Shown: positions 38,013-47,824 of the stretch, piece by piece
Position numbering within the stretch: the first letter of the stretch is position 1
Layout: every line of letters begins with the position of its first letter
From: Bifidobacterium sp. ESL0690
GTDB lineage: Bacteria > Actinomycetota > Actinomycetes > Actinomycetales > Bifidobacteriaceae
Reading direction: 5' to 3'
Length of the DNA stretch: 64,000 bases
NCBI RefSeq assembly: GCF_029392315.1
Contig: NZ_CP113939.1
Coordinates: 1,116,001 to 1,180,000, forward strand
Position numbers and translations under genes: made by a program
Notes under the pieces: model-generated
Seen by the model: the letters and a program-made list of their open reading frames with translations, nothing else
What the model was told of the DNA's origin: nothing
Database searches by the model: none

Positions 38013-41000
38013 ATGGAACATTCCGAGGACGTCAGTATCAGCAATCGTGAGCTCATCCATGCGGGGCTGCAGGATTTGGGCGAAAGCCGCAAGCTTTTCG
38101 GTTTGCTGGCTCGTGCAGGGTTCGGTGAAGCTGACCGGAAGAACGTGCTTGTCGCACTCGAGCGGGCATGTGATCCTGATACGGCGTTGAAGCATCTTGT
38201 CGAGATCATGGCTTTGCAGGAAAACTGCACGCAGCTTGTCAATAACCCAAAGGCACTTGCGCGTTTGATCGGAGTCTTGGGTGCCTCGGATGCGATGGGC
38301 GGGCTGATGCGTGCGCATCCGGATTTGGTGACTGCAGCGGCCTGCGATCCGTGCGGAAGTCTCGACTTTACCCGTGATGAGCGTATTTCTCATGTGGGCG
38401 ATGCCGTCAAAAAGGCTGTTTCTCAACCAACGGATACTCCGACGCCGATGAGCAACATGGCTGTCGCCGTGGAAGCGTTGCGTGAGAATTATTATCTTCA
38501 GCTTGCGGCCATCATGGCCGAAGACACGGCAGCGGCGGACCCGGTGAAAATACAGCCGCAAATCAGCGCAAGGCTCTCTGATTTGGCTGATGCTGCCATC
38601 GGCGCTGCGCTCGATATTGCCAGAACGCAGGTCGAGGGCAGCGAACGTTGCGGTTTCACGGTTATCGGCATGGGCAAGCTCGGGGCGCAGGAGCTCAATT
38701 ACGTTTCCGATTGTGACTTGGTGTATATTGTCGAACCCCTTGCTGCAGTTGGCGGCGGGGAGAAAAGCGATGAGAAAATCGACGGCGTGACGTTGACGCG
38801 CATTGGCACGAAAATCGGGATGACCCTGCAAAAGATCTGTCAGTCGGTGATACCCGGCGTCGATATGCCGCCGCTTTGGCAGATTGATACCGCGCTGCGT
38901 CCGGAAGGCAAGGACGGGCCGCTGGTGCGTACGGTCGATTCCTGCCGCGTCTATTACGAGAAATGGGCAAACAACTGGGAGTTCCAGGCGCTGCTGAAGG
39001 CGCGTATGGTCGCCGGTGACGAAGAGTTGGGCAAGGCCTATCTTGATCTGACAAGACCATTGGTTTGGTCGGCATCGAAACGCGATAACTTCGTCTACGA
39101 CTGCCAGAACATGCGCAAGCGGGTTGAAGACAACATCGCCCCGGACCTGCGTGAGCGCGAGATCAAGCTCGGCAAAGGCGGGTTGCGCGATGTCGAATTT
39201 ACGGTCCAGATGCTGCAGTTGGTCCATGGTCGTTCCGATGAATCCTTGCGTGGCCGTTCCACGTTGGGCGCGTTGCAGGCGCTTTCGGTCGGCGGCTATG
39301 TCGCCCGTCCGCAGGCCGCAAGGCTTGATGAGGATTATCGCTTCGAAAGGGTGCTCGAGCACCGCGCGCAGATGTGGGAGCTCAAACGCACGCATCTATT
39401 CCCAGACGTGGGCAAGGCCAATGAAAACGCGCCTGATATCGTGCGCAATGCCGACACGCGTGCGATAGACGACAATCCGGAACTGCGTCGTATGGGCCGG
39501 GCGTTCGGTCTGCTACCTGACCAGCTGGTGGAGCGGTACGATAAAGTACGTCTTGAAGTGCGCCGTCTCCATACTGATATTTATTATCGACCGATGCTAC
39601 CCATCAACGCGCAGCTTGACGACGATCAGGTCACATTGAGCGACAAGGCGACCCGCGAGCGCTTCGAATCCATCGGTTTCGCCGACCCGGATGCCGCGAT
39701 GCGTCACGTCCAGGCGCTGACCGAAGGTGTTTCCCGTGCGGCAAAAATCAACCGCATCCTTCTTCCCTCAATCCTGCAATGGCTGGCGCAAGGCCAGAAT
39801 CCCGATATGGGCCTTCTGCAATGGCGAAAACTCGAGGAACGTTTCGGTGGTGGCAGCCAGTATCTCGGTTTTCTGCGCGATTCGCCGCAGGCGCTTATCA
39901 GATTGTGTCATATCCTTTCCAATTCGAGACTTCTGGGCGATTCACTCAACCAGTCCATTGAATCGGTGACCTGGCTGGGCGACGATGAGATGCTGATGCC
40001 CCAAACTCGCGAAAGCCTTGACGTACGTGCCCAGGCGGCGGTTTCTCGGTATGCCGATAATATGAACGATTTCGCCACTTCCATCCGTGCGATGCGCCGT
40101 CATGAAATCGAACGTATCGGACTTGGCTGGACTTCAAAGGTCTTTGATGACGGTGTCGGGTTGAACGGCATGACCGATGTTTACGATGCCGCCATCGAAG
40201 CCGCGTTGCAATGGTCCATCCGCCATCAATGCAACGAAATGAAATTGGATAAGGCACCGGTGGCCATCAGCGTCATCGCCATGGGCCGATACGGCGGTCG
40301 CGAAGTCAACTTCTGTTCCGATGCCGACGTCATCATGATGTATCGTCCGGTCCAAGCCGGAGGCAACACAGATAGCGACGATGCGCAGAAAACAGCCGCC
40401 GATTTCGCGCGCAACGTGGTCAATGACTTGCGCAATATCCTGCAAGGACCGGCAAGCCTCGAACCAAAGATAGACCTTGATTTCGGACTGCGACCGGAAG
40501 GCAAGAACGGCCCGCTGATCCGTTCCTACGAATCGTGCCGAGACTACTACACGAAGTGGTACAGCACTTGGGAGCGTCAGGCGTTGTTGCGGGCGAGGTA
40601 TGCTGCTGGTGACGCACGGTTGGCGAAAGATTTCCTCACTCAGCTTGCCGACCCGCTGCGATATATCGATCGCGAGCTGACCGACGAAGAAATCGGCGAG
40701 ATTCGTAAGCTCAAGGCGCGCATGGAAGCGGAACGTCTGCCGCACGGCGTCAAACGCAACCAGCATCTGAAGCTTGGCGCGGGTGGACTTTCCGACGTTG
40801 AATGGACCGTGCAGCTCCTACAGCTCCAACATGCCGGCGAGCATGAAAGCCTACGTGTCAATTCAACGTTGACGGCCCTAGACGAGCTCGAACGCTTGGA
40901 ATATATCAACTGTGATGATGCCGATGCGCTGCGCAAGGCGTGGAAAATGCTCACCGCCGCACGCAACGGCAACTATCTGTGGGGTGCAAGGCTTTCGCAG

Positions 41001-41153
41001 GCCGACGTGCTGCCGTCCGATTTCTATGGTCTCGGGGGAGTCGCCACGTTCCTCGGCTACGACGCGAACCGCGGCCAATACTTCGGCAATGACCTGCAGG
41101 CGGTGATGCGCCGGTGCCGCGAGGTGATGGAACGGCTGTTCTACGGCTTGTAG
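38013..41153 (+). CDS. glnE: Glutamine synthetase adenylyltransferase/deadenylase
   Basis: A 1046-residue bifunctional regulator that attaches and removes AMP on glutamine synthetase. Two nucleotidyltransferase domains are seen: GMGKLGAQELNYVSDCDLVY near residue 218 and AMGRYGGREVNFCSDADVI near residue 755, each followed by the GlnE-type helical segment with RPEGKDGP or RPEGKNGP. The first domain should remove AMP and the second add it. It is about the usual length for actinobacteria. The start ATG has a moderate AGATTGGAA region upstream. glnB and amtB are not nearby in this window. Confidence 0.95.
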   Translation: MEHSEDVSISNRELIHAGLQDLGESRKLFGLLARAGFGEADRKNVLVALERACDPDTALKHLVEIMALQENCTQLVNNPKALARLIGVLGASDAMGGLMRAHPDLVTAAACDPCGSLDFTRDERISHVGDAVKKAVSQPTDTPTPMSNMAVAVEALRENYYLQLAAIMAEDTAAADPVKIQPQISARLSDLADAAIGAALDIARTQVEGSERCGFTVIGMGKLGAQELNYVSDCDLVYIVEPLAAVGGGEKSDEKIDGVTLTRIGTKIGMTLQKICQSVIPGVDMPPLWQIDTALRPEGKDGPLVRTVDSCRVYYEKWANNWEFQALLKARMVAGDEELGKAYLDLTRPLVWSASKRDNFVYDCQNMRKRVEDNIAPDLREREIKLGKGGLRDVEFTVQMLQLVHGRSDESLRGRSTLGALQALSVGGYVARPQAARLDEDYRFERVLEHRAQMWELKRTHLFPDVGKANENAPDIVRNADTRAIDDNPELRRMGRAFGLLPDQLVERYDKVRLEVRRLHTDIYYRPMLPINAQLDDDQVTLSDKATRERFESIGFADPDAAMRHVQALTEGVSRAAKINRILLPSILQWLAQGQNPDMGLLQWRKLEERFGGGSQYLGFLRDSPQALIRLCHILSNSRLLGDSLNQSIESVTWLGDDEMLMPQTRESLDVRAQAAVSRYADNMNDFATSIRAMRRHEIERIGLGWTSKVFDDGVGLNGMTDVYDAAIEAALQWSIRHQCNEMKLDKAPVAISVIAMGRYGGREVNFCSDADVIMMYRPVQAGGNTDSDDAQKTAADFARNVVNDLRNILQGPASLEPKIDLDFGLRPEGKNGPLIRSYESCRDYYTKWYSTWERQALLRARYAAGDARLAKDFLTQLADPLRYIDRELTDEEIGEIRKLKARMEAERLPHGVKRNQHLKLGAGGLSDVEWTVQLLQLQHAGEHESLRVNSTLTALDELERLEYINCDDADALRKAWKMLTAARNGNYLWGARLSQADVLPSDFYGLGGVATFLGYDANRGQYFGNDLQAVMRRCREVMERLFYGL

Positions 41154-41306
41154 GCAATTACCGCAGGCTTTTGAGCTGATAGCCGGAAATGATCAGATGA
41201 TTGCTGTGGATTGCGGAGCTGATTGCAAAAACGTATGACAAAATGTCTATTCCTGGGTAACTAGTTATTCTTACAGCAGGGAAGATAAAAACGGAACGCT
41301 AACCCT

Positions 41307-41410
41307 CTTCGCTGCTAATGGAGACCAAGACCATTGTTTTCAAGTCGTTGATATATTGCGGATTTCGGAATGTGCCTATCCGGAGGTTTTATAGATTCGT
41401 AGCAGCGAAG
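41307..41410. repeat. 11-bp inverted repeat enclosing 82 bases
   Basis: CTTCGCTGCTA (41307-41317) and TAGCAGCGAAG (41400-41410) are perfect arms. The enclosed segment could fold as one RNA domain; whether it is transcribed is unknown. Confidence 0.4.
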
Positions 41411-41471
41411 CGATAATTCAGGAGAATCAGTTTTCTGTGCTGCATACCACCGGCGATGTCGTTGAAATTTA

Positions 41472-41496
41472 TCTGATAATGTAGAAATGTATCAGA
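41472..41496. promoter_or_regulatory. Palindrome in pyrB promoter region
   Basis: TCTGATA (41472-41478) and TATCAGA (41490-41496) are perfect arms with an 11-base spacer, just upstream of a CATAAT -10 candidate (41504-41509). Confidence 0.4.
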
Positions 41497-41532
41497 ATTT
41501 AGTCATAATAAACCTGTGCTTGATGTTTGCTT

Positions 41533-41579
41533 CCACTGTCGCCGTGTGCGGGTATGTTGTCAATGGTCACACGAAGTGG
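41533..41579 (+). promoter_or_regulatory. Leader hairpin before pyrB
   Basis: CCACT (41533-41537) and CGTGTG (41543-41548) pair with CACACG (41568-41573) and AGTGG (41575-41579), an interrupted stem in the probable pyrB leader. No T run follows, so any attenuation would act on translation or by an unknown mode. Confidence 0.35.
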
Positions 41580-41606
41580 CCACCTTGGTTGAAGAAAGGT
41601 GAGCCG

Positions 41607-42620
41607 ATGTCGATAAGACAAAAACCTACGAAGAATCCCGCTGATGGGGGCGGGCGATCATCATTGGTCGGTTCCAGCGTGGTGACGTTGGACAGCATAC
41701 CGACTTCAGAGATTCGGTTATTGCTTGACAAAGCGCAATACATCGATTCTCACCGTAAAGAAGTGGCGAACACCTGCAATGGACGGGTGTTGGCCACTTT
41801 GTTTTATGAGCCCAGCACGCGCACGCGCCTGAGTTTCGAAACCGCTATGCTGCGGCTCGGCGGCAAGGTCATCGGCTTTGCCGGCGCGCAGCTTTCCTCC
41901 GCCACGAAGGGTGAGACCATCCACGACACGGTGAAGGTCGTCTCCCAATATGCCGATTTGATCGCCATGCGCCATCCCAAGGAAGGCGCTGCGCTGGTTG
42001 CTGCGCACTCCTCGGACGTGCCGGTCATCAACGCAGGTGACGGCGGGCACATGCACCCCACGCAGACCTTGGCTGATTTATCGACCATTCAGGCGCGTTT
42101 CGGACGTGTTACCGATCTGACCGTCGGGCTTTGTGGTGACTTGACCTTCGGCCGTACCGTCCATTCACTGATTACCACGCTGTGCCGTTTCGGCAACGTC
42201 CGGTTCGTGCTGATTAGCCCTGATGAACTCAAGACGCCGCAATATGTGCTCGACTGCATCGATCAAAGCCCGACCTGCTCCTACGTGGAAGCCAAGGATT
42301 TGTCTGCCGTCATCGGCGACCTTGACGTGCTCTACATGACCCGCGTGCAGAAAGAACGCTTCTTCAACGAGGACGATTACCTGCGCTTGCGCGACACCTA
42401 CATCCTTGACGAGGGCAAGATGAAACTTGCGAAGCCGACGATGGCCGTGCTGCACCCGCTGCCGCGCGTCAACGAAATCGCCAAGGAAGTCGACGACGAT
42501 CCACGTGCCGCATACTTCGAGCAGGTACGTCGCGGCATGCTTATGCGCATGGCGCTGGAAAGTTCGGTGCTCGGCGACAAACTGCCCGGTTACGACGAAA
42601 ACAAGGAGGTGCTGGTCTGA
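41607..42620 (+). CDS. pyrB: Aspartate carbamoyltransferase catalytic chain
   Basis: A 337-residue enzyme that joins carbamoyl phosphate and aspartate. The carbamoyl-phosphate motif STRTRLSFE, the HPTQTLAD motif and the aspartate-site HPLPRVNEI are present. The start ATG 41607 follows GAAAGGTGA; an in-frame ATG at 41487 lies in the leader and has no family similarity. The gene overlaps pyrI by one base (TGATG), fitting the catalytic-regulatory complex. Confidence 0.95.
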   Translation: MSIRQKPTKNPADGGGRSSLVGSSVVTLDSIPTSEIRLLLDKAQYIDSHRKEVANTCNGRVLATLFYEPSTRTRLSFETAMLRLGGKVIGFAGAQLSSATKGETIHDTVKVVSQYADLIAMRHPKEGAALVAAHSSDVPVINAGDGGHMHPTQTLADLSTIQARFGRVTDLTVGLCGDLTFGRTVHSLITTLCRFGNVRFVLISPDELKTPQYVLDCIDQSPTCSYVEAKDLSAVIGDLDVLYMTRVQKERFFNEDDYLRLRDTYILDEGKMKLAKPTMAVLHPLPRVNEIAKEVDDDPRAAYFEQVRRGMLMRMALESSVLGDKLPGYDENKEVLV

Positions 42621-43039
42621 TGGAAGTCACAAGCATCACCAACGGCATCATCATCGACCATGTGGACGCTGGAACCGCGCTTACCGTGCTGCACTATCTG
42701 AAGGTCGATCCGACCACCACCAAGCTGGCGCTGATCATGAATGCGACCAGCCACGCGCTGGGAGCCAAGGACATCATCAAGCTCGAAGACGTCGAGGACT
42801 TGAATCTTGACGCGCTAGGGTTTATCGCTCCGCACGCCACGGTCAACATCGTTCGCGGCGGACAAATCGTCGAAAAGGCCAAACCGGAGTTGCCGCAGCA
42901 CCTTGTCGGTGTCATCTCCTGCAAGAACCCGCGTTGTGTGACCACTTCCGAGACCGGTTTGGAGCAGCGCTTCTATCTGGCCAATGCAGAACGTCGCGAA
43001 TATCGTTGCGATTATTGCGACGAGGAAGCGGAACTGTAG
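42620..43039 (+). CDS. pyrI: Aspartate carbamoyltransferase regulatory chain
   Basis: A 139-residue protein with an N-terminal nucleotide-binding domain and a C-terminal zinc domain that contacts PyrB. The four zinc Cys are in ISCKNPRCVTT and YRCDYCDEE. In the E. coli enzyme this chain confers CTP/ATP control. Its start overlaps the pyrB stop. Confidence 0.93.
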   Translation: MEVTSITNGIIIDHVDAGTALTVLHYLKVDPTTTKLALIMNATSHALGAKDIIKLEDVEDLNLDALGFIAPHATVNIVRGGQIVEKAKPELPQHLVGVISCKNPRCVTTSETGLEQRFYLANAERREYRCDYCDEEAEL

Positions 43040-43175
43040 CGAATACTGATTTGGCTCCAATTCCGTCGTTTTAATTGGGATTCGGGCTTGATGCGGACGA
43101 ACGGACTGATTGATGATTTAATGAAATCAATCGAGCTGGAGTATAAACGAATAAGCGGTCTATCGAAAGAACGGA

Positions 43176-44690
43176 ATGCACATGCTGACCATTCATGACA
43201 TTGCAGTGTGGGACACCGGCGAGCGTATCGACCTTGTCGTGCCTGAAACTGACGAGCAATGCTTGCTCGCCGAGCCCGGTGCCGCCGTTTCCGGTGACAT
43301 CGACGGTTCGTCGCTGATTGTGGCACCCGGACTTGCCGACCCGCATGTGCATTTCCGCGACCCTGGTCAGCTTGACAAAGAAACCATGGTTTCGGGCTCG
43401 CAGGCCGCTGCGGCCGGCGGATATACGCGCGTGCTCATCATGCCGAACACCTTGCCTGCCGCCGATGGACGCGATATCAACGTTCAAGATGCTGTTGACG
43501 GCGGCAAGGAACTCAAAGAAGTCGGTGTCTACAACACGCTTGACTATCTGCAACGTTACGAACAATTGCACGACGTGAAATTGCCGGTTCGTTATGACGT
43601 CTCCGTCTGCGCCTCGCTGGGACGTGCAGGGAAGTTGCCGACACAGCCAGCTGATTATGAACGGTTCATGGATTCAGCGGGTCAATCAGCACGAAGCGAT
43701 AATACAGGCGCAAAGGCAAGCTGGAGCCTTAAAAATCCTGTTGGAGAACATCCGTTACGTGCCATCACCGATGACGGTTCAGCCATCACCAACGAGATTC
43801 TTGACGCCGTACTCGCTAATTCGAAGGCAACAGGTCTGCCTGTACTGGAGCATTGCGAGCATCACGATTTCGGAGCTATCAACGATGGGGCAGTCAGCAG
43901 AAAACTTGGTCTCGCCGGCATCCCTGCCGAAACGGAACTGGCGATAGTCAATCGTGACATCGAAGCTGCGCGACGTACAGGTGCCCACATCCATTTCCAG
44001 CACGTCTCGACAGCCGGTGCGTTCGATGCGGTTCGCAAGGCCAAGGCTGAAGGGTTGCCCATCACCTGTGAGACGGCACCGCACTATCTCGCGCTGTGTG
44101 ATGAGGACATTCTGAAGTATGGCGCGATGGCCAAGATGAACCCGCCGCTACGTAGCGAGGAGGACAGACGTGCGACAGTCGCCGCGATTGCGGACGGAAC
44201 CGTCGATATGATTGCCACCGACCACGCCCCGCACACGGCAGCCGAGAAAGCTGCTGGCTTGGCCGACGCGCCCAATGGCATCATCGGGCTGGAGTGTGCG
44301 TACGGTGTCTGCCGCAAGGTATTGGTCGAAGGCGGGGCCATCAGCGACGAACGACTGATCGAGCTCATGGCCTTGGCTCCCGAACGTTTGATGGGGCACA
44401 CGCCGACTGATGTGGCGATGCTCCTCAATACTTCGTCAAAGTGCGCCACCAAACGAACGCTGGATTTGAGCAAAGTCGAACATCCTGAAAACGTCGATCT
44501 GACCTTGATCGATACTCAGCATAAATGGGCTGTCGACTCTTCTCGGTTCCATTCCAAGGGGCGTAACACCCCATTCGATGGTTGGGAACTTACAGGTAGA
44601 CCGATGGCCACAATCATCGGCTCAAAGTTGGTATTCAGCAGGTTGCCGGATAGCTCAGGGAACAAACAGTACAGTTCGAGAGCGGTCTAA
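43176..44690 (+). CDS. pyrC: Dihydroorotase
   Basis: A 504-residue amidohydrolase that closes the dihydroorotate ring. The metal motif DPHVHFRDPG is near residue 54, and the later ligands lie in LEHCEHHD, IHFQHVSTAGAF and MIATDHAPHT. Residues about 155-190 contain a polar insertion not usual for the class. ATG 43176 lies six bases after GAAAG. It is the third gene of the pyr cluster, after a 136-base gap. Confidence 0.92.
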   Translation: MHMLTIHDIAVWDTGERIDLVVPETDEQCLLAEPGAAVSGDIDGSSLIVAPGLADPHVHFRDPGQLDKETMVSGSQAAAAGGYTRVLIMPNTLPAADGRDINVQDAVDGGKELKEVGVYNTLDYLQRYEQLHDVKLPVRYDVSVCASLGRAGKLPTQPADYERFMDSAGQSARSDNTGAKASWSLKNPVGEHPLRAITDDGSAITNEILDAVLANSKATGLPVLEHCEHHDFGAINDGAVSRKLGLAGIPAETELAIVNRDIEAARRTGAHIHFQHVSTAGAFDAVRKAKAEGLPITCETAPHYLALCDEDILKYGAMAKMNPPLRSEEDRRATVAAIADGTVDMIATDHAPHTAAEKAAGLADAPNGIIGLECAYGVCRKVLVEGGAISDERLIELMALAPERLMGHTPTDVAMLLNTSSKCATKRTLDLSKVEHPENVDLTLIDTQHKWAVDSSRFHSKGRNTPFDGWELTGRPMATIIGSKLVFSRLPDSSGNKQYSSRAV

Positions 44691-44718
44691 ACGAAAGTCG
44701 AACTGATATATAAATAAC

Positions 44719-44765
44719 CATAACAGTCAAAATAACTGTAATAGTCAATAACATAACAGTTAAAA
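44719..44765. repeat. AT-rich direct repeats before pyrF
   Basis: CATAACAGTCAAAA (44719-44732) and CATAACAGTTAAAA (44752-44765) differ by one base and lie 33 bp apart, with an inverted ACTGT between them. The unusual run of TAACAGT/ACTGT words may be a regulatory site or just simple sequence. Confidence 0.45.
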
Positions 44766-44788
44766 GAACCTAGAAACGAGGGAAAACA

Positions 44789-45868
44789 ATGGATCGACTG
44801 ATTGAGGCCATCGAAGCCAAAGACAATCCCAGCATCGTTGGGCTGGATCCTACGCAGGCACTGGTGCCTCCGCAGGCCTGCACCATGGAGATTGAATTCA
44901 GCGAAAAGGATCTTGAGTCGTTCATTGAGGGATTGAAGCGCAGCAGCAATTCCGAAGACCAGCGAATCCTGGCTTCAATAAACAATGCCGAAGGTACACG
45001 AGCCAAGATGAAGGTTGCCGAGGACGCTTTGGAACAAGCCGAGCCCGGTGCCCAGATTGTTATGGGGTTTTATGATTTCAATCGCGCGATCATCGACGCT
45101 GTAAAGGATATTGTACCGGCCGTCAAGCCGCAGATTGCCATGTATGAGGCCTATGGTTCCATCGGTTTTGATATCTATCGTCTCACCTGTGAATATGCGC
45201 AGAAGCAAGGATTGTATGTGCTCGGAGATATCAAGCGAGGCGATATCGGTTCTACGGCTGCGGCCTATGCCAAGCATCTGACCCAGATAAATTCACGCGA
45301 AAATGACTACAATGGCCGACCATGGTATGAAGATGCCGTCACGATCAATCCGTACTTCGGCACTGACGGCATCACACCGTTCACCGATGCAGCCAAGCAA
45401 ACCGACAAAGACGTATTTGCTCTGGTTCGCACCTCGAATCCTTCAAGCAAGGAGATTCAGGAACTGGAACTTGCCGATGGTGACAAGTTGTATGAGCATG
45501 TGGCCGACCTCGTGGAAGGTTGGGGCGCTGATTCCATCGGCAAGTACGGCTATTCCCATCTGGGTGCCGTGGTCGGGGCGACCCATCCTGAGCAAGGACG
45601 CGAACTACGCGAACGTATGCCCCATACGTTCTTCCTTGTCCCCGGTTATGGCGCTCAAGGTGGTACCGCAGCCGACGCCGCACAGATGTTCGACAAGAAC
45701 GGACGTGGCGCCATCGTCAATTCTTCGCGCGGCATCATCGGCTCGTGGAAGAAGTCGGGGGAGTATCGCGAGGATATGACCAAAGAGGAGGCTCTTGACC
45801 TTGTCGGCCGCAGCGCGCGGGCCTCAGCCATCGCGATGCGTGACGACTTGAGAAAAGCCCTGCACTGA
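44789..45868 (+). CDS. pyrF: Orotidine 5'-phosphate decarboxylase, type 2
   Basis: A 359-residue enzyme for the last step to UMP. It starts DRLIEAIEAKDNPSIVGLDPT, and the catalytic region reads GDIKRGDIGSTAAAYA, the type 2 (Mycobacterium-like) signature; FFLVPGYGAQGG binds the phosphate. It is longer than usual, with an insertion at about residues 28-75. GAGGGAAA precedes the ATG. Confidence 0.92.
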   Translation: MDRLIEAIEAKDNPSIVGLDPTQALVPPQACTMEIEFSEKDLESFIEGLKRSSNSEDQRILASINNAEGTRAKMKVAEDALEQAEPGAQIVMGFYDFNRAIIDAVKDIVPAVKPQIAMYEAYGSIGFDIYRLTCEYAQKQGLYVLGDIKRGDIGSTAAAYAKHLTQINSRENDYNGRPWYEDAVTINPYFGTDGITPFTDAAKQTDKDVFALVRTSNPSSKEIQELELADGDKLYEHVADLVEGWGADSIGKYGYSHLGAVVGATHPEQGRELRERMPHTFFLVPGYGAQGGTAADAAQMFDKNGRGAIVNSSRGIIGSWKKSGEYREDMTKEEALDLVGRSARASAIAMRDDLRKALH

Positions 45869-45918
45869 TAATCGCAACTCTTAAACGTATCAATCAAGGA
45901 AATTTCAAAAGGAGCGAT

Positions 45919-46755
45919 ATGAGCGCAACCGCTTTTATGCCTACTATCACCACCGGGACCGTCGAACGGCAGGCTGCCCAGGCCGGACGGAAGCCCGGAA
46001 GGCGCACTGACGAAGTAATCGCCGCTTCGTTGCTGTCCGAAGGAATCTACGAGCTGGTCATTCGTGACCCATACGTGGCCCGAACCGCGCAACCGGCGCA
46101 GTTCGTGAACCTCTATCCCGCTGACGCCACGATGGCGCTGCCTCGCCCGTTCGGCGTGGCCAAGGTTGAGGGCGACGATGTGACGCTGATCTATCAGATT
46201 GTCGGGGCGGGGACGGCGGAGTTTTCGCTGCTTCAGGCCGGCGATGTCATCGACGTTCTCGGGCCATTGGGCAAGCCGTTCGATACTACCAAGCCTGCGA
46301 ATTATGTACTTGTTGGCGGAGGCCTTGGTGTGCCGCCGCTGCTGTATGCCGCGCAAAAGCTCAGCAAATGCAATGATGGAACACAGGTCACTTCCGTTTT
46401 CGGCTATCGTGACGCACGTTTCGCGGAAGATTTGGTTGCGCCGTTTGCAGACAAGACCTACAGCATCGTTAACGCCGAAGGCAACGTCATCGATCTGCTC
46501 AACGATATCGAAGACGAACTACGCAATGTTGGCCAACCGCCGGTGATTCTCTCTTGCGGGCCGACGCCGATGATGAAGGCTGTCGCGGCCTGGGCCAGTA
46601 AACGCAATATCCCTGCACAGTTGAGCCTCGAAGCCCGCATGGGCTGTGGCTACGGGGCGTGTGTAGCCTGCGTGGTCGATACGCCGGGCGGAAGGCTCAA
46701 AGTCTGCAAGGACGGCCCCGTTTTCACCACCGAAGAACTTGGCTGGGAGGCGTGA
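45919..46755 (+). CDS. pyrK: Dihydroorotate dehydrogenase electron-transfer subunit
   Basis: A 278-residue iron-sulfur flavoprotein that links class 1B PyrD to NAD+. The FAD motif is LPRPFGVAKV, the NAD region VLVGGGLGVPPLLYAAQ, and the four Cys of the 2Fe-2S cluster lie in GCGYGACVACVV with a later VCKDGPVF. AAAGGAG precedes the ATG. Stop TGA overlaps an in-frame GTG of pyrD. Confidence 0.93.
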   Translation: MSATAFMPTITTGTVERQAAQAGRKPGRRTDEVIAASLLSEGIYELVIRDPYVARTAQPAQFVNLYPADATMALPRPFGVAKVEGDDVTLIYQIVGAGTAEFSLLQAGDVIDVLGPLGKPFDTTKPANYVLVGGGLGVPPLLYAAQKLSKCNDGTQVTSVFGYRDARFAEDLVAPFADKTYSIVNAEGNVIDLLNDIEDELRNVGQPPVILSCGPTPMMKAVAAWASKRNIPAQLSLEARMGCGYGACVACVVDTPGGRLKVCKDGPVFTTEELGWEA

Positions 46756-46760
46756 GCACG

Positions 46761-47768
46761 ATGGCGGATACGAGCAATGAAAGGGTTGCGGCGATGAACG
46801 AACAGGCGAAACGAGCCGAGCAAGCCGAGCAAGCCGAACAAATGAACGTCCTCGCACCTCACGAATGGCGACATAAGACCATCGTCGCGGGAACCGAATG
46901 GAAGAACCCGGTCGGCACAGCCTCGGGCACCTTCCAGCTTGACGCCTGCGGGGATTATTACGATGTCAGCCAGATGGGCGCCATCTGCACCAAAGGTGTC
47001 TCACCCGTGCCGTGGGAGGGCAATCCCTCGCCTCGCACCGCCGAAGGCCCATCCAGCATGGTCAACGCCGTCGGTTTGCAGAATCCAGGAGTCGACCACT
47101 ATCTGGTCGACGAACTGCCGCGGCTCAAGAAGCTCGGTGCTATGGTTATCACTAACGTTGCCGGTCATAGCGACGAGGACTATGCGCAGGTCGTTGAAAA
47201 ACTAGCCGATTCTGAAGCCGATATGCTCGAAATCAATGTCAGTTGCCCCAACGTCAGCCACGGCGGTATGAGCGTCGGCACCGACCCGGTGGTGCTGAGC
47301 CGACTTATCAAGCACTTGCGTACGTTGACCGACAAGCCCATGATTGTCAAGCTTTCGCCGAACGTCACCGACATCGTCCAGATCGCCCATGCGGCCGTGG
47401 ATGCCGGCGCTGACGCGCTGAGCCTTATTAACACGCTCGTTGGCATGCGTATCGACATCAACACTGGCAAGCCGATTATTGCCAACCGTACTGGCGGCGT
47501 TTCTGGCCCCGCCATTTTCCCGATTGCTCTGAGCTTCGTCTGGCGCGTGCGTCAGGCCATTCCCGACATCCCGATTATCGGTATCGGCGGTATCGATTCG
47601 GGGGAGAAGGCGTTGGAATATCTCTACGCTGGCGCGAACGCCGTTGAGGTAGGTGCCGCTGCATTGGTGGACCCGACTGCCCCGATGCGTGTCGCTCGCG
47701 AGCTTGACGAGCTGCTCGATTCCCGTCCTGAACTTGCAGCGAAACTGGCCAAAGGCCAGACCTGGTAA
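46761..47768 (+). CDS. pyrD: Dihydroorotate dehydrogenase, class 1B catalytic subunit
   Basis: A 335-residue FMN enzyme that makes orotate. Family motifs: NPVGTASGTFQ, TKGVS, the catalytic Cys in VSCPNVSHGG, and GIGGIDSGEKALEYL. An extension of about 30 residues rich in Glu, Ala and Gln precedes the conserved start. ATG 46761 follows GGAGG by ten bases; the in-frame GTG at 46752 is too close to that site but is possible. Confidence 0.93.
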   Translation: MADTSNERVAAMNEQAKRAEQAEQAEQMNVLAPHEWRHKTIVAGTEWKNPVGTASGTFQLDACGDYYDVSQMGAICTKGVSPVPWEGNPSPRTAEGPSSMVNAVGLQNPGVDHYLVDELPRLKKLGAMVITNVAGHSDEDYAQVVEKLADSEADMLEINVSCPNVSHGGMSVGTDPVVLSRLIKHLRTLTDKPMIVKLSPNVTDIVQIAHAAVDAGADALSLINTLVGMRIDINTGKPIIANRTGGVSGPAIFPIALSFVWRVRQAIPDIPIIGIGGIDSGEKALEYLYAGANAVEVGAAALVDPTAPMRVARELDELLDSRPELAAKLAKGQTW

Positions 47769-47824
47769 AGCGAATACGAAAATTATCATTTACGATATTT
47801 ATTGACATGAAAGGTTAAAAGAAT

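Larger units (their letters stand above)
41154..41606. other. 453-base intergenic region before pyrB
   Basis: No supported gene. It holds a long-range 11-bp inverted repeat (41307-41410), a palindrome near a likely pyrB promoter (41472-41496) and a two-part hairpin (41533-41579) that ends 12 bases before the pyrB Shine-Dalgarno sequence. The region is longer and more structured than most gaps in this window, which suggests control of the pyr cluster. Confidence 0.6.

Noticed and set aside
41378..41396. PyrR-binding loop (CTATCCGGAGGTTTTATAG region)
   Set aside because: It recalls the PyrR consensus but lacks three core bases, has only a 4-bp stem and lies far from any T run; no pyrR gene is in the window.
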